A DNA stretch of 64,000 nucleotides from Thermomonas sp. XSG (GTDB lineage Bacteria > Pseudomonadota > Gammaproteobacteria > Xanthomonadales > Xanthomonadaceae), in assembly GCF_014678725.1 (NCBI RefSeq), contig NZ_CP061497.1, positions 2,558,001-2,622,000 of the forward strand, read 5' to 3'. The notes below the pieces were generated by a model that saw only the letters and a program-made list of their open reading frames with translations, ran no database searches and was not told the origin of the DNA. Within the stretch, counting starts at the first letter, position 1, and every line of letters begins with the position of its first letter. Position numbers and translations under genes: made by a program. This document shows, in pieces, positions 9,046-20,966 of this stretch.

Positions 9046-9671
9046 TGGACGCCGTTGCGCTTGCCGAATGGCTGCGCGGCGCCCTGCATCCGCTGGATGC
9101 GCCCCCCTCGGCGGCGCCGTGGAACCTCGCCGATCTGGCCGGGCTGGCCCAGCCGGTCGCGCCGCGCCCGGCGGCGGTGCTGGTCGGGGTGATCCCGCGC
9201 GCCGCTGGCGCCGGCGTGCTGCTGACCCGCCGCACCGACGGCCTGCGCCACCATGGTGGCCAGGTCAGCTTCCCCGGCGGGCGTATCGAGCCCGACGACC
9301 CCAGCCCGGCCGCTGCGGCGCTGCGCGAGGCGCGCGAGGAGGTGGGCCTGCAGGCCGCGCAGGCCCGGCTGCTGGGCTATCTCGATCCGCTGCTGACCAT
9401 CACCGGCTTTCGCGTGCTGCCAACGGTGGTGGTGGTAGATCCGGGTTTCCAGCCGGTGCCGGAGCCGGGCGAGGTGGCCGAAGTGTTCGAAGTGCCGCTG
9501 GAAATGCTGCTGGACCCGGGGCAGCTGGACACCATCGAACTGCAGTTCGGCGGCCGCGCCCGCCACGTGTTCCAATACCGCTACCAGCCGCAGCGGATCT
9601 GGGGCGCGACCGCCTCGATCCTGTACAACCTGCGCGAGCGGCTGGCTGGCTCGAACCAATGGAGGGTGTGA
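9045..9671 (+). CDS. NUDIX hydrolase, CoA pyrophosphatase type (NudL-like)
   Basis: 208 residues. It has both signatures of coenzyme A diphosphatases: the CoA motif LLTRRTDGLRHHGGQVSFPG (about 62-81) and the Nudix box GGRIEPDDPSPAAAALREAR followed by EEVGL, with the metal-binding REAREE core. Expected reaction: cleavage of CoA or oxidised CoA to phosphopantetheine and 3',5'-ADP. It overlaps its neighbours as TGATG at both ends, so it is translated from a polycistronic message. Confidence 0.88.
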   Translation: MDAVALAEWLRGALHPLDAPPSAAPWNLADLAGLAQPVAPRPAAVLVGVIPRAAGAGVLLTRRTDGLRHHGGQVSFPGGRIEPDDPSPAAAALREAREEVGLQAAQARLLGYLDPLLTITGFRVLPTVVVVDPGFQPVPEPGEVAEVFEVPLEMLLDPGQLDTIELQFGGRARHVFQYRYQPQRIWGATASILYNLRERLAGSNQWRV

Positions 9672-10516
9672 TGGCCGGATGGACTACCCTGGTGCAGGCG
9701 GACATCCTGTCGGTGGCGCTGGAGCGCCCCGACCTGGTGATCGTCGACTGCCGCTTCTCGTTGCTCGATCCGCATCTGGGCGAGCAGTCCTGGCACCGTT
9801 CGCACATTCCCGGTGCTGCCTACGCGCACCTCGAGCGCGATCTTTCCGACATGTCCCGCAAGGGCGAGGGTCGGCATCCGTGGCCGGACGCGGAAACCTT
9901 CTGCGCCAAGCTGACCCGCTGGGGCATCGCCCCCAGTTCGCAGGTGGTGGCGTACGACGATGGCGATGGCGCCTACGCCGCGCGGCTGTGGTTCCTGCTG
10001 CGCACGCTGGGCCACGAGAAGGTCGCGGTGCTGGATGGCGGCTGGACGCGCTGGACCTCGCTGGGCCTGCCGGCGTCTTCGCTGCCGCGCGAGCCGGCCA
10101 GCCAGCGCTACGTCGCGAACTTCGACACCTCGCGCCTGCTCGATGCCGAAGCGGTCGAAGCCCATCTCGCCGCAGGCGGGATGCTGGTCGATGCGCGGGC
10201 GGCGGCGCGTTTCCGCGGCGAGGAAGAGCCGCTGGACAAGGTGGCGGGTCACGTCCCTGGCGCGGTCAACCGGCCGTACGCGGAGAACATGGTCGAGGGC
10301 CGCTTCAAGTCGCCGATGCAGCTGGCCGACGAGTACCGCGCACTGCTGGCCGGGCGCGATCCGTCCGAGGTCGTGGTGATGTGCGGCTCCGGCGTCACCG
10401 CCTGCCACAACCTGCTGGCGATGGAGCGCGCCGGGCTGCGTGGCGCCAAGCTGTTCACCGGTTCGTGGAGCGGCTGGCTGGCTGACCAACGGCGGCCGGT
10501 GGCGACCGGGGCATGA
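9671..10516 (+). CDS. sseA: Thiosulfate/3-mercaptopyruvate sulfurtransferase
   Basis: Two-domain rhodanese, 281 residues. The N-terminal domain (to about 130) lacks the catalytic Cys, as usual. The C-terminal domain carries CGSGVTAC with catalytic Cys238; CGSGVTA is the loop typical of 3-mercaptopyruvate sulfurtransferases, whereas classic rhodaneses have CRKGVTA. Likely moves sulfur from mercaptopyruvate to thiols, thioredoxin or cyanide in the cytoplasm. ATG 9671 overlaps the NUDIX stop, and its own stop overlaps the arsC start as ATGA. Confidence 0.9.
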   Translation: MAGWTTLVQADILSVALERPDLVIVDCRFSLLDPHLGEQSWHRSHIPGAAYAHLERDLSDMSRKGEGRHPWPDAETFCAKLTRWGIAPSSQVVAYDDGDGAYAARLWFLLRTLGHEKVAVLDGGWTRWTSLGLPASSLPREPASQRYVANFDTSRLLDAEAVEAHLAAGGMLVDARAAARFRGEEEPLDKVAGHVPGAVNRPYAENMVEGRFKSPMQLADEYRALLAGRDPSEVVVMCGSGVTACHNLLAMERAGLRGAKLFTGSWSGWLADQRRPVATGA

Positions 10517-10875
10517 GCGCGCAAGGACGCAACGTGGAAATCTGGCATCGCCCGAGCTGCAGCAACTCCCGCGGCGCGCTGGAGCTCCTGCGCGACGCCG
10601 GTATCGAGCCGGTGATCGTGGACTACGTGGCCAATCCTCCTGCCAAGGCGCGGCTGCGCCAGGCCATTGCCGATGCCGGGCTCAGCGTGCGCGAGGCGAT
10701 CCGCAGCAAGGAAGCCGAATACGCGACGCGCGGGCTGGCCGATCCGGCCCTGTCCGACGACGCGCTGCTGGAGGCGATGGTGGCTGCGCCGATCCTGATC
10801 AACCGCCCGTTCGTGTTCACGCCCAAGGGCGTGCGCCTGTGCCGGCCGCCGGAAACGGTGCTGGAGTTGCTGTAG
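10513..10875 (+). CDS. arsC: ArsC-family reductase (thioredoxin fold, arsenate reductase type)
   Basis: 120 residues. The N-terminal HRPSCSNSR places a single catalytic Cys16 as in glutaredoxin-linked ArsC (HNPxCxxSR). The C-terminal segment INRPFVFTPKGVRLCRPPE matches the anion-binding Arg region of the family (RP-V-T-G-RL-RP). Length is close to the E. coli enzyme. No arsB or arsR is adjacent; instead it ends a chain with a sulfurtransferase and NUDIX enzyme, so a general thiol-redox role is as likely as arsenate detoxification. Confidence 0.85.
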   Translation: MSAQGRNVEIWHRPSCSNSRGALELLRDAGIEPVIVDYVANPPAKARLRQAIADAGLSVREAIRSKEAEYATRGLADPALSDDALLEAMVAAPILINRPFVFTPKGVRLCRPPETVLELL

Positions 10876-10913
10876 CGAATCACGGCCGCTGCCTCGCGGC
10901 CGCACACCGGCGA

Positions 10914-11672
10914 CTACTTGCCGATTCGCGCCAGCATCGCGCGCAGCGCCGCCTGCGTGTCGGGATGCGACCACTGGGCGACGAAGCGGGGCAGGTCGAT
11001 GCGGTCGTCCGCCAGCGCGGCGATGACGTCGCGGCGGGCAATCGCGCGGGTCTCCAGCATCGGCATGTGCGGCAGCTGCAGCAGATCCTCCAGCCAGACC
11101 CGCGCGCGGGTGGCGACGTCGTCGATGTGCACCAGCTCGTCCACCAGCCCGATCTGCAGCGCCTGCTGGGCGTCCGGCATCGCCCCGGCCACCAGCAGGC
11201 GCTCGCCGCGATGCGGGCCGACCACGCGGGCAAGCAGGTGCTGGATGCCTTCCGGGGCGACCAGGCCCACCTGGGTTTCGTTCAGGCCGATGCGATAGGG
11301 GCCGTCGGCGAGGATGCGGTAGTCGCAGCACAGCGCCAGTACGCAGCCACCAGCCGGCGCGTGGCCGGCCATCGCCGCCACCACCGGCACGGGGCATTCC
11401 GCCAGCGCCCGCGCGGCCTGGAAGAACACCGTCCAAGCCCGCAGCAGCGCATCCCGGTCTTCGCCCAGCGACAGCAGGTAGGGCACGTCCAGGCCGGCGG
11501 AGAACACCTTCGGCCCACCCGCCAGCACGATGCCCCTCGCACCACGCGCCGGTGCTTCGCGCAGCGCCTGCACCAGGTCGGCGCACAGCTCCGGGTTCAG
11601 TGCATTGACCGGCGGGCGCGCCAGACGCAGCTCGTGGACTTGGCCGTGGACGGTGGATTCGATCAGCGACAT
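10914..11672 (-). CDS. Delta3,Delta2-enoyl-CoA isomerase-like crotonase
   Basis: 252-residue crotonase-fold protein. The core APAGGCVLALCCDYRILADG followed by YRIGLNETQVGLVAP closely resembles mitochondrial ECI1 (GGCxxALTCDYRI...GLNETxLGI.AP). The first hydratase Glu is replaced (GGC instead of GGxE) and only Glu132 remains, the isomerase arrangement. It probably shifts cis/trans-3 double bonds to trans-2 so that unsaturated fatty acids can enter beta-oxidation. It converges with arsC, 38 bases away, with a GC hairpin between. Confidence 0.85.
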   Translation of the reverse strand: MSLIESTVHGQVHELRLARPPVNALNPELCADLVQALREAPARGARGIVLAGGPKVFSAGLDVPYLLSLGEDRDALLRAWTVFFQAARALAECPVPVVAAMAGHAPAGGCVLALCCDYRILADGPYRIGLNETQVGLVAPEGIQHLLARVVGPHRGERLLVAGAMPDAQQALQIGLVDELVHIDDVATRARVWLEDLLQLPHMPMLETRAIARRDVIAALADDRIDLPRFVAQWSHPDTQAALRAMLARIGK

Positions 11673-11729
11673 GGGCGGGTTCCTGGGCGACGTGCGGCCA
11701 TCATAGGCGTGCGCGTCGGCGATGCGGGG

Positions 11730-12145
11730 TCAGGCGGCGGGCGCGGCCAGCAGCCGCTCGGAAGCGCGGCGCACGCAGTCGGGCAGCGGCGTGGGGCGGC
11801 CGTCGCGGCGGCCCACCCAGACCGCGACCACGTTGCCGTCGCAGTGCAGGGTGCCGTCGGCGGCCACGATGCGGTGGCCGATCACGACGCTGCTGTTGCC
11901 CAGCTTCTCGGTGAACAGCTCGACCGCGACCTCCGCCGGATATTCGATCGGGCGCTTGAAGTTGAGCGTGGCTGACGCGACCACCGGCGCGGCGTCGTCG
12001 GTCACCCACGGCTCGCCGATGGATTCGAACCACTCGATGCGCGCCTGCTCCAGGAAGGTCAGGTAGCGCGCATTGTTGACGTGGTTGAACGCGTCCAGGT
12101 CGCTCCAGCGCAGCGGAATGGACATGCGGAACACGGTGTTGTGGG

Positions 12146-12149
<4 letters not shown>
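11730..12149 (-). CDS. Acyl-CoA thioesterase, 4HBT/YbgC-like hotdog fold
   Basis: 139 residues. The motif [20 protein letters not shown] (14-33) holds the Asp-x-x-x-HVNN-x-Y active site of 4-hydroxybenzoyl-CoA thioesterase-like enzymes. Expected to hydrolyse an acyl-CoA thioester in the cytoplasm; substrate unknown. Its start overlaps the uvrA stop by four bases (ATGA), so it is the distal gene of a uvrA transcript. A crotonase gene follows 57 bases later on the same strand. Confidence 0.87.
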
Positions 12150-15046
<2,897 letters not shown>

Positions 15047-15163
15047 CGGGATGTCCTGCGGGGTGGGGGAGGCCGGCGGCGGGCGCAGGCCAATCGGGAA
15101 GCGTAGCGAGCGCCTGATTTGGGGGCAAATGCAGGCATCTCCAGCGCCAGCGCGCCGCGCGGT

Positions 15164-15835
15164 TCAGGGTCTGCAGTACTGCTTCTGCTGCCGCACCACA
15201 TCTTCCAGCAGTGCCTGTCTACCTTTTGTGGTGGCCTGCCCGGCCAGTACCTGCGCGGCTTCGGCAAGACCATCGCACGGGTCGTCGGTGTAGCCGGCGG
15301 GCCACAGCAGGACCTGCGAGACCGCGCGAACGTAATCCGCCAGGCTGCTGGCGCGCGGACGCATGCGGAACCGCTCGGGCGGCGGGCGACGGATCGGATT
15401 GATGCTGGCCATGGGGCTCTTGCGTTCGAAACGGATGCCGTCATCGTGGCGCGGGGCTGCCGGCATCGACCAGTCGTCGCTGGCCATCGCCGGCGGTCCT
15501 GCCACCGGTTCGGCGCTGGTCACGGTCGCGCCCGGGGTCTGCGCCGGCGGGGTCGGGGTCGGGGCGGACTGGGTGGCCGCAACCGGCCTGGGGCGGAGCA
15601 CCGGCTGATCGTGGTGGATAACCGCCGTCGCGGGTGGGGGTGGCAGGGGTGGCAACGGCGGGGGCAGGTCGATGTAGACCAGAGTCAGCGGCGGTCCGTC
15701 ACCAGGGGCGGCCTCGGCATCGGGACGGGTCAGCGTCCAGCCGGCCAGCAGGTGCAGGGCCGCGACCAGCAGCCAGGCGCCGCGCTCTGCGGCAAGATCA
15801 CCGGGCCAGGCCGGGGCAAATCCATTGCTGCGCAT
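15164..15835 (-). CDS. Proline-rich single-pass membrane protein of unknown function
   Basis: Unrecognised, 223 residues from ATG 15835. A short charged N-terminus is followed by one transmembrane helix ([17 protein letters not shown]), then a Pro-rich stretch ([12 protein letters not shown]) and a Pro/Thr-rich spacer, then a basic region and a C-terminal helical domain ([20 protein letters not shown] to the end) with two Cys. The layout, membrane anchor plus Pro-rich periplasmic spacer, resembles TonB, but the TonB C-terminal domain is absent. It lies between uvrA and the divergent rplU operon. Confidence 0.65.
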   Translation of the reverse strand: MRSNGFAPAWPGDLAAERGAWLLVAALHLLAGWTLTRPDAEAAPGDGPPLTLVYIDLPPPLPPLPPPPATAVIHHDQPVLRPRPVAATQSAPTPTPPAQTPGATVTSAEPVAGPPAMASDDWSMPAAPRHDDGIRFERKSPMASINPIRRPPPERFRMRPRASSLADYVRAVSQVLLWPAGYTDDPCDGLAEAAQVLAGQATTKGRQALLEDVVRQQKQYCRP

Positions 15836-15919
15836 CCAGGTCCTTGGGGTCCATGCCGGGGCAGCGCTTGGACGTGGATTCGGGGCGCAAGTTCCGCGCA
15901 TCGGCGGGTTGCCGGCAGG

Positions 15920-15949
15920 TTGACGCTAAGCTGCTGAATCCCCTACAAT
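15920..15949 (+). promoter_or_regulatory. Sigma-70-type promoter for rplU-rpmA
   Basis: TTGACG at 15920-15925 and TACAAT at 15944-15949 are separated by 18 bases, each one mismatch from consensus. Transcription would start near 15956, leaving a leader of about 80 bases before rplU. Confidence 0.75.
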
Positions 15950-16038
15950 TCCGCTCCTGTCCGCCCTCGATGGCGGCAGGCCCTGCGCAGAGACGGCAAC
16001 GGGTACCCAGAAGAACTACAGAACCGAGAGATACCAAC

Positions 16039-16347
16039 ATGTACGCAGTACTGGTCACCGGCGGTAAGCAATACCGCGTGATGCAGGGCGAAACGCTCCG
16101 CGTCGAACTGCTCGAAGCCGAAGCCGGCAGCGAGATCAAGCTGGACAACGTCCTGATGCTGGGCGATGCCGACGGCATCAAGCTGGGCGACGCGCTGAAG
16201 GGCGCTTCCGTCACCGCGAAGGTTGTCGGCCACGGCCGCGCCGACAAGGTGCGCATCGTCAAGTTCCGCCGCCGCAAGCACCACCGCAAGCAGATGGGGC
16301 ACCGTCAGCACTACACCGAAATCCAGATCACCGGCATCAACGCCTGA
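16039..16347 (+). CDS. rplU: 50S ribosomal protein L21
   Basis: 102 residues beginning [14 protein letters not shown], the L21 signature, with the basic RNA-binding tail [20 protein letters not shown]. Binds 23S rRNA in the large subunit. First gene of rplU-rpmA; the next start is 23 bases downstream. ATG 16039 is the conserved start. Confidence 0.99.
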   Translation: MYAVLVTGGKQYRVMQGETLRVELLEAEAGSEIKLDNVLMLGDADGIKLGDALKGASVTAKVVGHGRADKVRIVKFRRRKHHRKQMGHRQHYTEIQITGINA

Positions 16348-16370
16348 TCGTCAGCCTGGAGAACTAAGCA

Positions 16371-16631
16371 ATGGCACACAAAAAGGCAGGCGGCAGTACC
16401 CGTAACGGCCGCGATTCCAACCCGAAGTACCTGGGCGTCAAGATGTACGGTGGCCAGGCCATCGAAGCGGGCAACATCATCGTCCGCCAGCGCGGCACCC
16501 AGTTCCATCCGGGCACCGGCGTCGGCCTCGGCCGCGACCATACCCTGTTCGCGCTGATCGACGGCAAGGTGGAGTTCACCACCAAGGGCCCGAAGAAGCG
16601 CCGCACCGTCAACATCGTCGCCGCGCAGTAA
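16371..16631 (+). CDS. rpmA: 50S ribosomal protein L27
   Basis: 86 residues starting [20 protein letters not shown], the conserved L27 N-terminal extension that reaches toward the peptidyl-transferase centre. Standard length. A terminator follows 26 bases after the stop and separates it from obgE. Confidence 0.99.
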   Translation: MAHKKAGGSTRNGRDSNPKYLGVKMYGGQAIEAGNIIVRQRGTQFHPGTGVGLGRDHTLFALIDGKVEFTTKGPKKRRTVNIVAAQ

Positions 16632-17831
<1,200 letters not shown>

Positions 17832-17850
17832 GGCGAAGCGGCCACACGCG

Positions 17851-17877
17851 AAAAACCCGGCATCCGCCGGGTTTTTT
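17851..17877 (+). terminator. Rho-independent terminator after obgE
   Basis: Stem AACCCGGC/GCCGGGTT with a 4-base loop, followed by six Ts and preceded by five As, so it could work on both strands. It lies 20 bases after the obgE stop. Confidence 0.88.
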
Positions 17878-17885
17878 CATGGCAC

Positions 17886-17912
17886 AAAAAACCCCGCCGG
17901 AGCGGGGTTTTT
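17886..17912 (-). terminator. Rho-independent terminator after rpsT
   Basis: Minus-strand stem AACCCCGC/GCGGGGTT followed by a T run, 20 bases past the rpsT stop. It is symmetrical and forms a back-to-back pair with the obgE terminator nine bases away. Confidence 0.88.
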
Positions 17913-17931
17913 CGAATCCTGCGGCCAGGGC

Positions 17932-18201
17932 TCAGGCGGCCTTGATCGCCTTGATGCGCGCGGTCAGGCGGGCCTTGTGGCGGGCGGCCTTGTTCTTGTG
18001 GATCAGGCCACGGGCGGCGAACCGGTCCAGCAGCGGCTGGGCGGTGGCGAAGGCTTCGGTAGCGCCGGCGGCATCGTTGGCGTCGAGCGCCTTGATCACC
18101 TTCTTGACGGCGGTGCGCAGCTGCGAGCGCTGGGCGACGTTGCGGGCATTGCGCACGACGGTCTGCTTGGCGCGCTTCTTGGCGGACTTGATGTTGGCCA
18201 C
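17932..18201 (-). CDS. rpsT: 30S ribosomal protein S20
   Basis: 89 residues, highly basic: [20 protein letters not shown] at the N-terminus is the S20 signature. Binds 16S rRNA. The start must be the GTG at 18201, since no ATG precedes the conserved ANIKSAKKR sequence at the right place; an AGGA stands just upstream. A non-ATG start in rpsT also occurs in E. coli (UUG), where it takes part in autoregulation. Divergent from murJ. Confidence 0.98.
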   Translation of the reverse strand: MANIKSAKKRAKQTVVRNARNVAQRSQLRTAVKKVIKALDANDAAGATEAFATAQPLLDRFAARGLIHKNKAARHKARLTARIKAIKAA

Positions 18202-18360
18202 GGGTGAGGATCCTGGAAAGTCTGTGGGTGGGGCTATGAAAACCGCCCGCTGGCAGGCTTGCCCACGGACGAAGGAATACGGAAGACTGGAAATTATGGG
18301 CGATTCAATGGCTTGGGTCAATATGTCGGTTTTTCGGGAGCAGGCGGGGATGGCAAAGGC

Positions 18361-19923
18361 ATGAGTGGGCTGTTGCGTTCCAGTGCGGTGTTCAGCGCGA
18401 TGACCCTGCTGTCGCGGATCGCCGGCTTCCTGCGCGATGCCCTGCAGTCGCGCCTGTTCGGCACCTCGGTGGCGATGGATGCCTTCGTCATCGCCTACCG
18501 GATCCCCAACTATCTGCGGCGGATCTTCGCCGAGGGCTCGATGCAGATGGCCTTCGTGCCGGTCCTCAACGAGTTGCGCGAGCGCGGCGACAAGGCGGCG
18601 TTGAAGGACTTCATCGACCACATGGCCGGCGCGCTGTTCGCGCTGGTGTTCGTGGTCGCCGGCATCGGCATGCTGGCCGCCCCGCTGCTGGCCGAGCTGT
18701 TCGCCCCCGGCGCGGTGGGCACGCCGGGCGGGGACGAGAAGTTGGCCCTGATCGCGCAGATGCTGCGCATCACATTCCCGTACCTGGTCGCCATTTCGAT
18801 GATGGCGCTGGTGGCTTCGGTGCTGAACAGCTTCGGCAAGTTCGCGTTGCCCGCGGCTACGCCGGTGCTGCACAACCTGACGATGATCGCGGCGATGCTG
18901 TGGCTGGCGCCGAAGTTCGCCGAACCGGTCAAGGCGCTGGCCTGGGGCGTGCTGGTGGCGGGCGCCCTGCAGCTGCTGGTGCTGTGGCCGGCGCTGGGCA
19001 AGCTGGGGCTGCGACCCCAGCTCAAACCGGGCTTCTCCCATCCGGACGTGCGGCGGGTGGCCAAACTGATGCTGCCGACCCTGTTTTCGTCGTCGGTGGC
19101 GCAGCTCAACCTGCTGGTGGGAACGGTGTTCGCCTCGCTGCTTGCCACCGGCAGCCAGACCTGGCTGTACCTGTCCGATCGTCTGGTGGAACTGCCGCTG
19201 GGGCTGTTCGGGGTGGCGATCGGCACCGTGATCCTGCCGCACCTGTCGCGCCGGCATGCCGCCACCGATGCCGACGGCTACGGCGCCGCGCTGGACTGGG
19301 GGCTGCGGCTGGCCCTGCTGGCCGGGGTGCCGGCGGCGCTGGGCCTGCTGCTGCTGGCCGAGCCGCTGACCGCGGTGGTCTACCAGGGCGGCAAGTTCAC
19401 CGCCTTCGATACCCGCATGGCGGCGATCAGCCTGAGCGCGATGAGCCTGGGCATTCCTGCGTTCATGCTCAGCAAGGTCCTGTCGCCGGCGTTCTATGCC
19501 CGCCAGGACAGCAAGACACCCATGCGGGCGGCGATCTGGACGGTGGTCTGCAACGTGCTGCTGACCATCGTCCTGACCTTGCCGCTGTGGCTCAACGACA
19601 TTCCCGGTGCCCACGGCGGCATCGCGCTGGCCACCGGCCTGTCCGGGATCATCAATGCCTGGCTGCTCTGGCGCTATCTCAAGCGCGCCGGGCTGCTGCG
19701 GCCGCAACCGGGCTGGGCGCGCTTCTGGCTGCAGCTGGCGCTGGCCTGCGTGGCGATGAGTGCGGTGGTGCTGGGGCTGCGCTGGGAAATCGGCGACTGG
19801 ACCGCGATCGACAGCCTGTTGCATCGCGCGCTGCTGCTGGTGGCGGTGATTGCCGCGGGTGGTCTCAGCTACGTGCTTGTGCTGCTGGGGCTGGGCCTGC
19901 GTCCGCGCGATCTGCGCCACTGA
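18361..19923 (+). CDS. murJ: Lipid II flippase MurJ
   Basis: Polytopic inner-membrane protein of the MOP superfamily that flips lipid II for peptidoglycan synthesis. 520 residues with about 14 hydrophobic helices; family segments [19 protein letters not shown] near the N-terminus and [24 protein letters not shown] 18361 was chosen because the first helix starts right after it. It lies 160 bases from rpsT on the other strand and 35 bases before ribF, the usual xanthomonad order murJ-ribF-ileS. Confidence 0.97.
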   Translation: MSGLLRSSAVFSAMTLLSRIAGFLRDALQSRLFGTSVAMDAFVIAYRIPNYLRRIFAEGSMQMAFVPVLNELRERGDKAALKDFIDHMAGALFALVFVVAGIGMLAAPLLAELFAPGAVGTPGGDEKLALIAQMLRITFPYLVAISMMALVASVLNSFGKFALPAATPVLHNLTMIAAMLWLAPKFAEPVKALAWGVLVAGALQLLVLWPALGKLGLRPQLKPGFSHPDVRRVAKLMLPTLFSSSVAQLNLLVGTVFASLLATGSQTWLYLSDRLVELPLGLFGVAIGTVILPHLSRRHAATDADGYGAALDWGLRLALLAGVPAALGLLLLAEPLTAVVYQGGKFTAFDTRMAAISLSAMSLGIPAFMLSKVLSPAFYARQDSKTPMRAAIWTVVCNVLLTIVLTLPLWLNDIPGAHGGIALATGLSGIINAWLLWRYLKRAGLLRPQPGWARFWLQLALACVAMSAVVLGLRWEIGDWTAIDSLLHRALLLVAVIAAGGLSYVLVLLGLGLRPRDLRH

Positions 19924-19958
19924 TCGTTGCTGCGGCGCGGCTATACTGGCGGATCATC

Positions 19959-20933
19959 ATGACCTTCCTGTTCCGCGATGCCGCTGGCGGGGCGCTGTGC
20001 CCCCAGGGAAGCGTGGTCTGCATCGGTGCGTTTGACGGCCTGCACCAGGGCCATCGCGCGCTGGTCGGCCACGCGGTCGGGCGCGCGCGCGCGCTGGGCG
20101 TGGCGGCGGTGGCGCTGTCGTTCGAGCCGCTGCCGCGCGAACTGTTCGCCCGGGGCGCGCCGCCGCCGCGGCTGATGCTGCCGCGGGCCAAGCTGGAAGG
20201 GCTGTGCGCGCTGGGCTGCGATGGTGTCGGCCTGTTGCGGTTCGACGCGGCGCTGGCGGCGATGTCCGCGGAGGATTTCGTGCGCCAGGTGCTGGTGGCG
20301 CGGCTGGGCGTGCGTGAAGTCTGGGTGGGCCCCGGTTTCCATTTCGGCCGCGGCCGCGCCGGCGACATCGCGCTGCTGCATGCGCTGGGCGAAGCGTGCG
20401 GCTTCTCTGCGCACGAGATCGCGCCGCTGCATGTGGACGGCGAGCGCGTGTCCAGCACGGCCATTCGCGCCGCGCTGGTGCAGGGCGACTTCGAGCACGC
20501 CGCACGCCTGCTGGGCCGGCCCTATGCAATTGGTGGGCGGGTGGTGCGCGGCCAGCAATTGGGCCGCACCCTCGGCTATCCCACCGCCAATCTGCGCTAC
20601 GGCGGCAAGACGCCGGCATTGCGCGGGATCTTCGCCACCTGGGTGCACGGCATCGGCGAACAGCCGTGGCCGTCGGTATCGAGCTTCGGCACCCGTCCTA
20701 CCGTGGATGGCCAGGAGCCGTTGCTGGAAGCGCACCTGTTCGACTTCGAGGGCGACCTGTACGGGCGCCGCATCGAGGTCGAATTCGTCGCCCACCTGCG
20801 CGACGAGGAGAAATTCCCCGACCTGCCGTCGCTGGTGGCGCAGATGCGCCACGACGAAGCCCGCGCGCGTGCGATCCTGCAACGCGACGTGCCCGCTGGC
20901 GCGACTGCCGCCGTTCAATCCTGTCGCGCCTGA
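19959..20933 (+). CDS. ribF: Bifunctional riboflavin kinase/FAD synthetase
   Basis: Makes FMN and FAD from riboflavin. 324 residues: N-terminal nucleotidyl-transferase domain with IGAFDGLHQGH (about 21-31, the HxGH-like motif) and a late VSSTAIR; C-terminal flavokinase domain with GRTLGYPTANL and the metal-binding PTAN. Start ATG 19959 follows murJ by 35 bases; ileS follows by 33 bases. Confidence 0.97.
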   Translation: MTFLFRDAAGGALCPQGSVVCIGAFDGLHQGHRALVGHAVGRARALGVAAVALSFEPLPRELFARGAPPPRLMLPRAKLEGLCALGCDGVGLLRFDAALAAMSAEDFVRQVLVARLGVREVWVGPGFHFGRGRAGDIALLHALGEACGFSAHEIAPLHVDGERVSSTAIRAALVQGDFEHAARLLGRPYAIGGRVVRGQQLGRTLGYPTANLRYGGKTPALRGIFATWVHGIGEQPWPSVSSFGTRPTVDGQEPLLEAHLFDFEGDLYGRRIEVEFVAHLRDEEKFPDLPSLVAQMRHDEARARAILQRDVPAGATAAVQSCRA

Positions 20934-20966
20934 AGGCGCTCCTGCACACCGTTCGAGACGCTGTCC

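Noticed and set aside
10883-10902. GC hairpin between arsC and the isomerase-like gene as a terminator
   Set aside because: Stem CGGCCGC/GCGGCCG has no T run on either strand; it may still slow transcription but was not annotated.
15116-15130. GGGGGCA next to the uvrA start
   Set aside because: A single copy with no partner at 12 bases and no integrase or tRNA nearby; probably chance.
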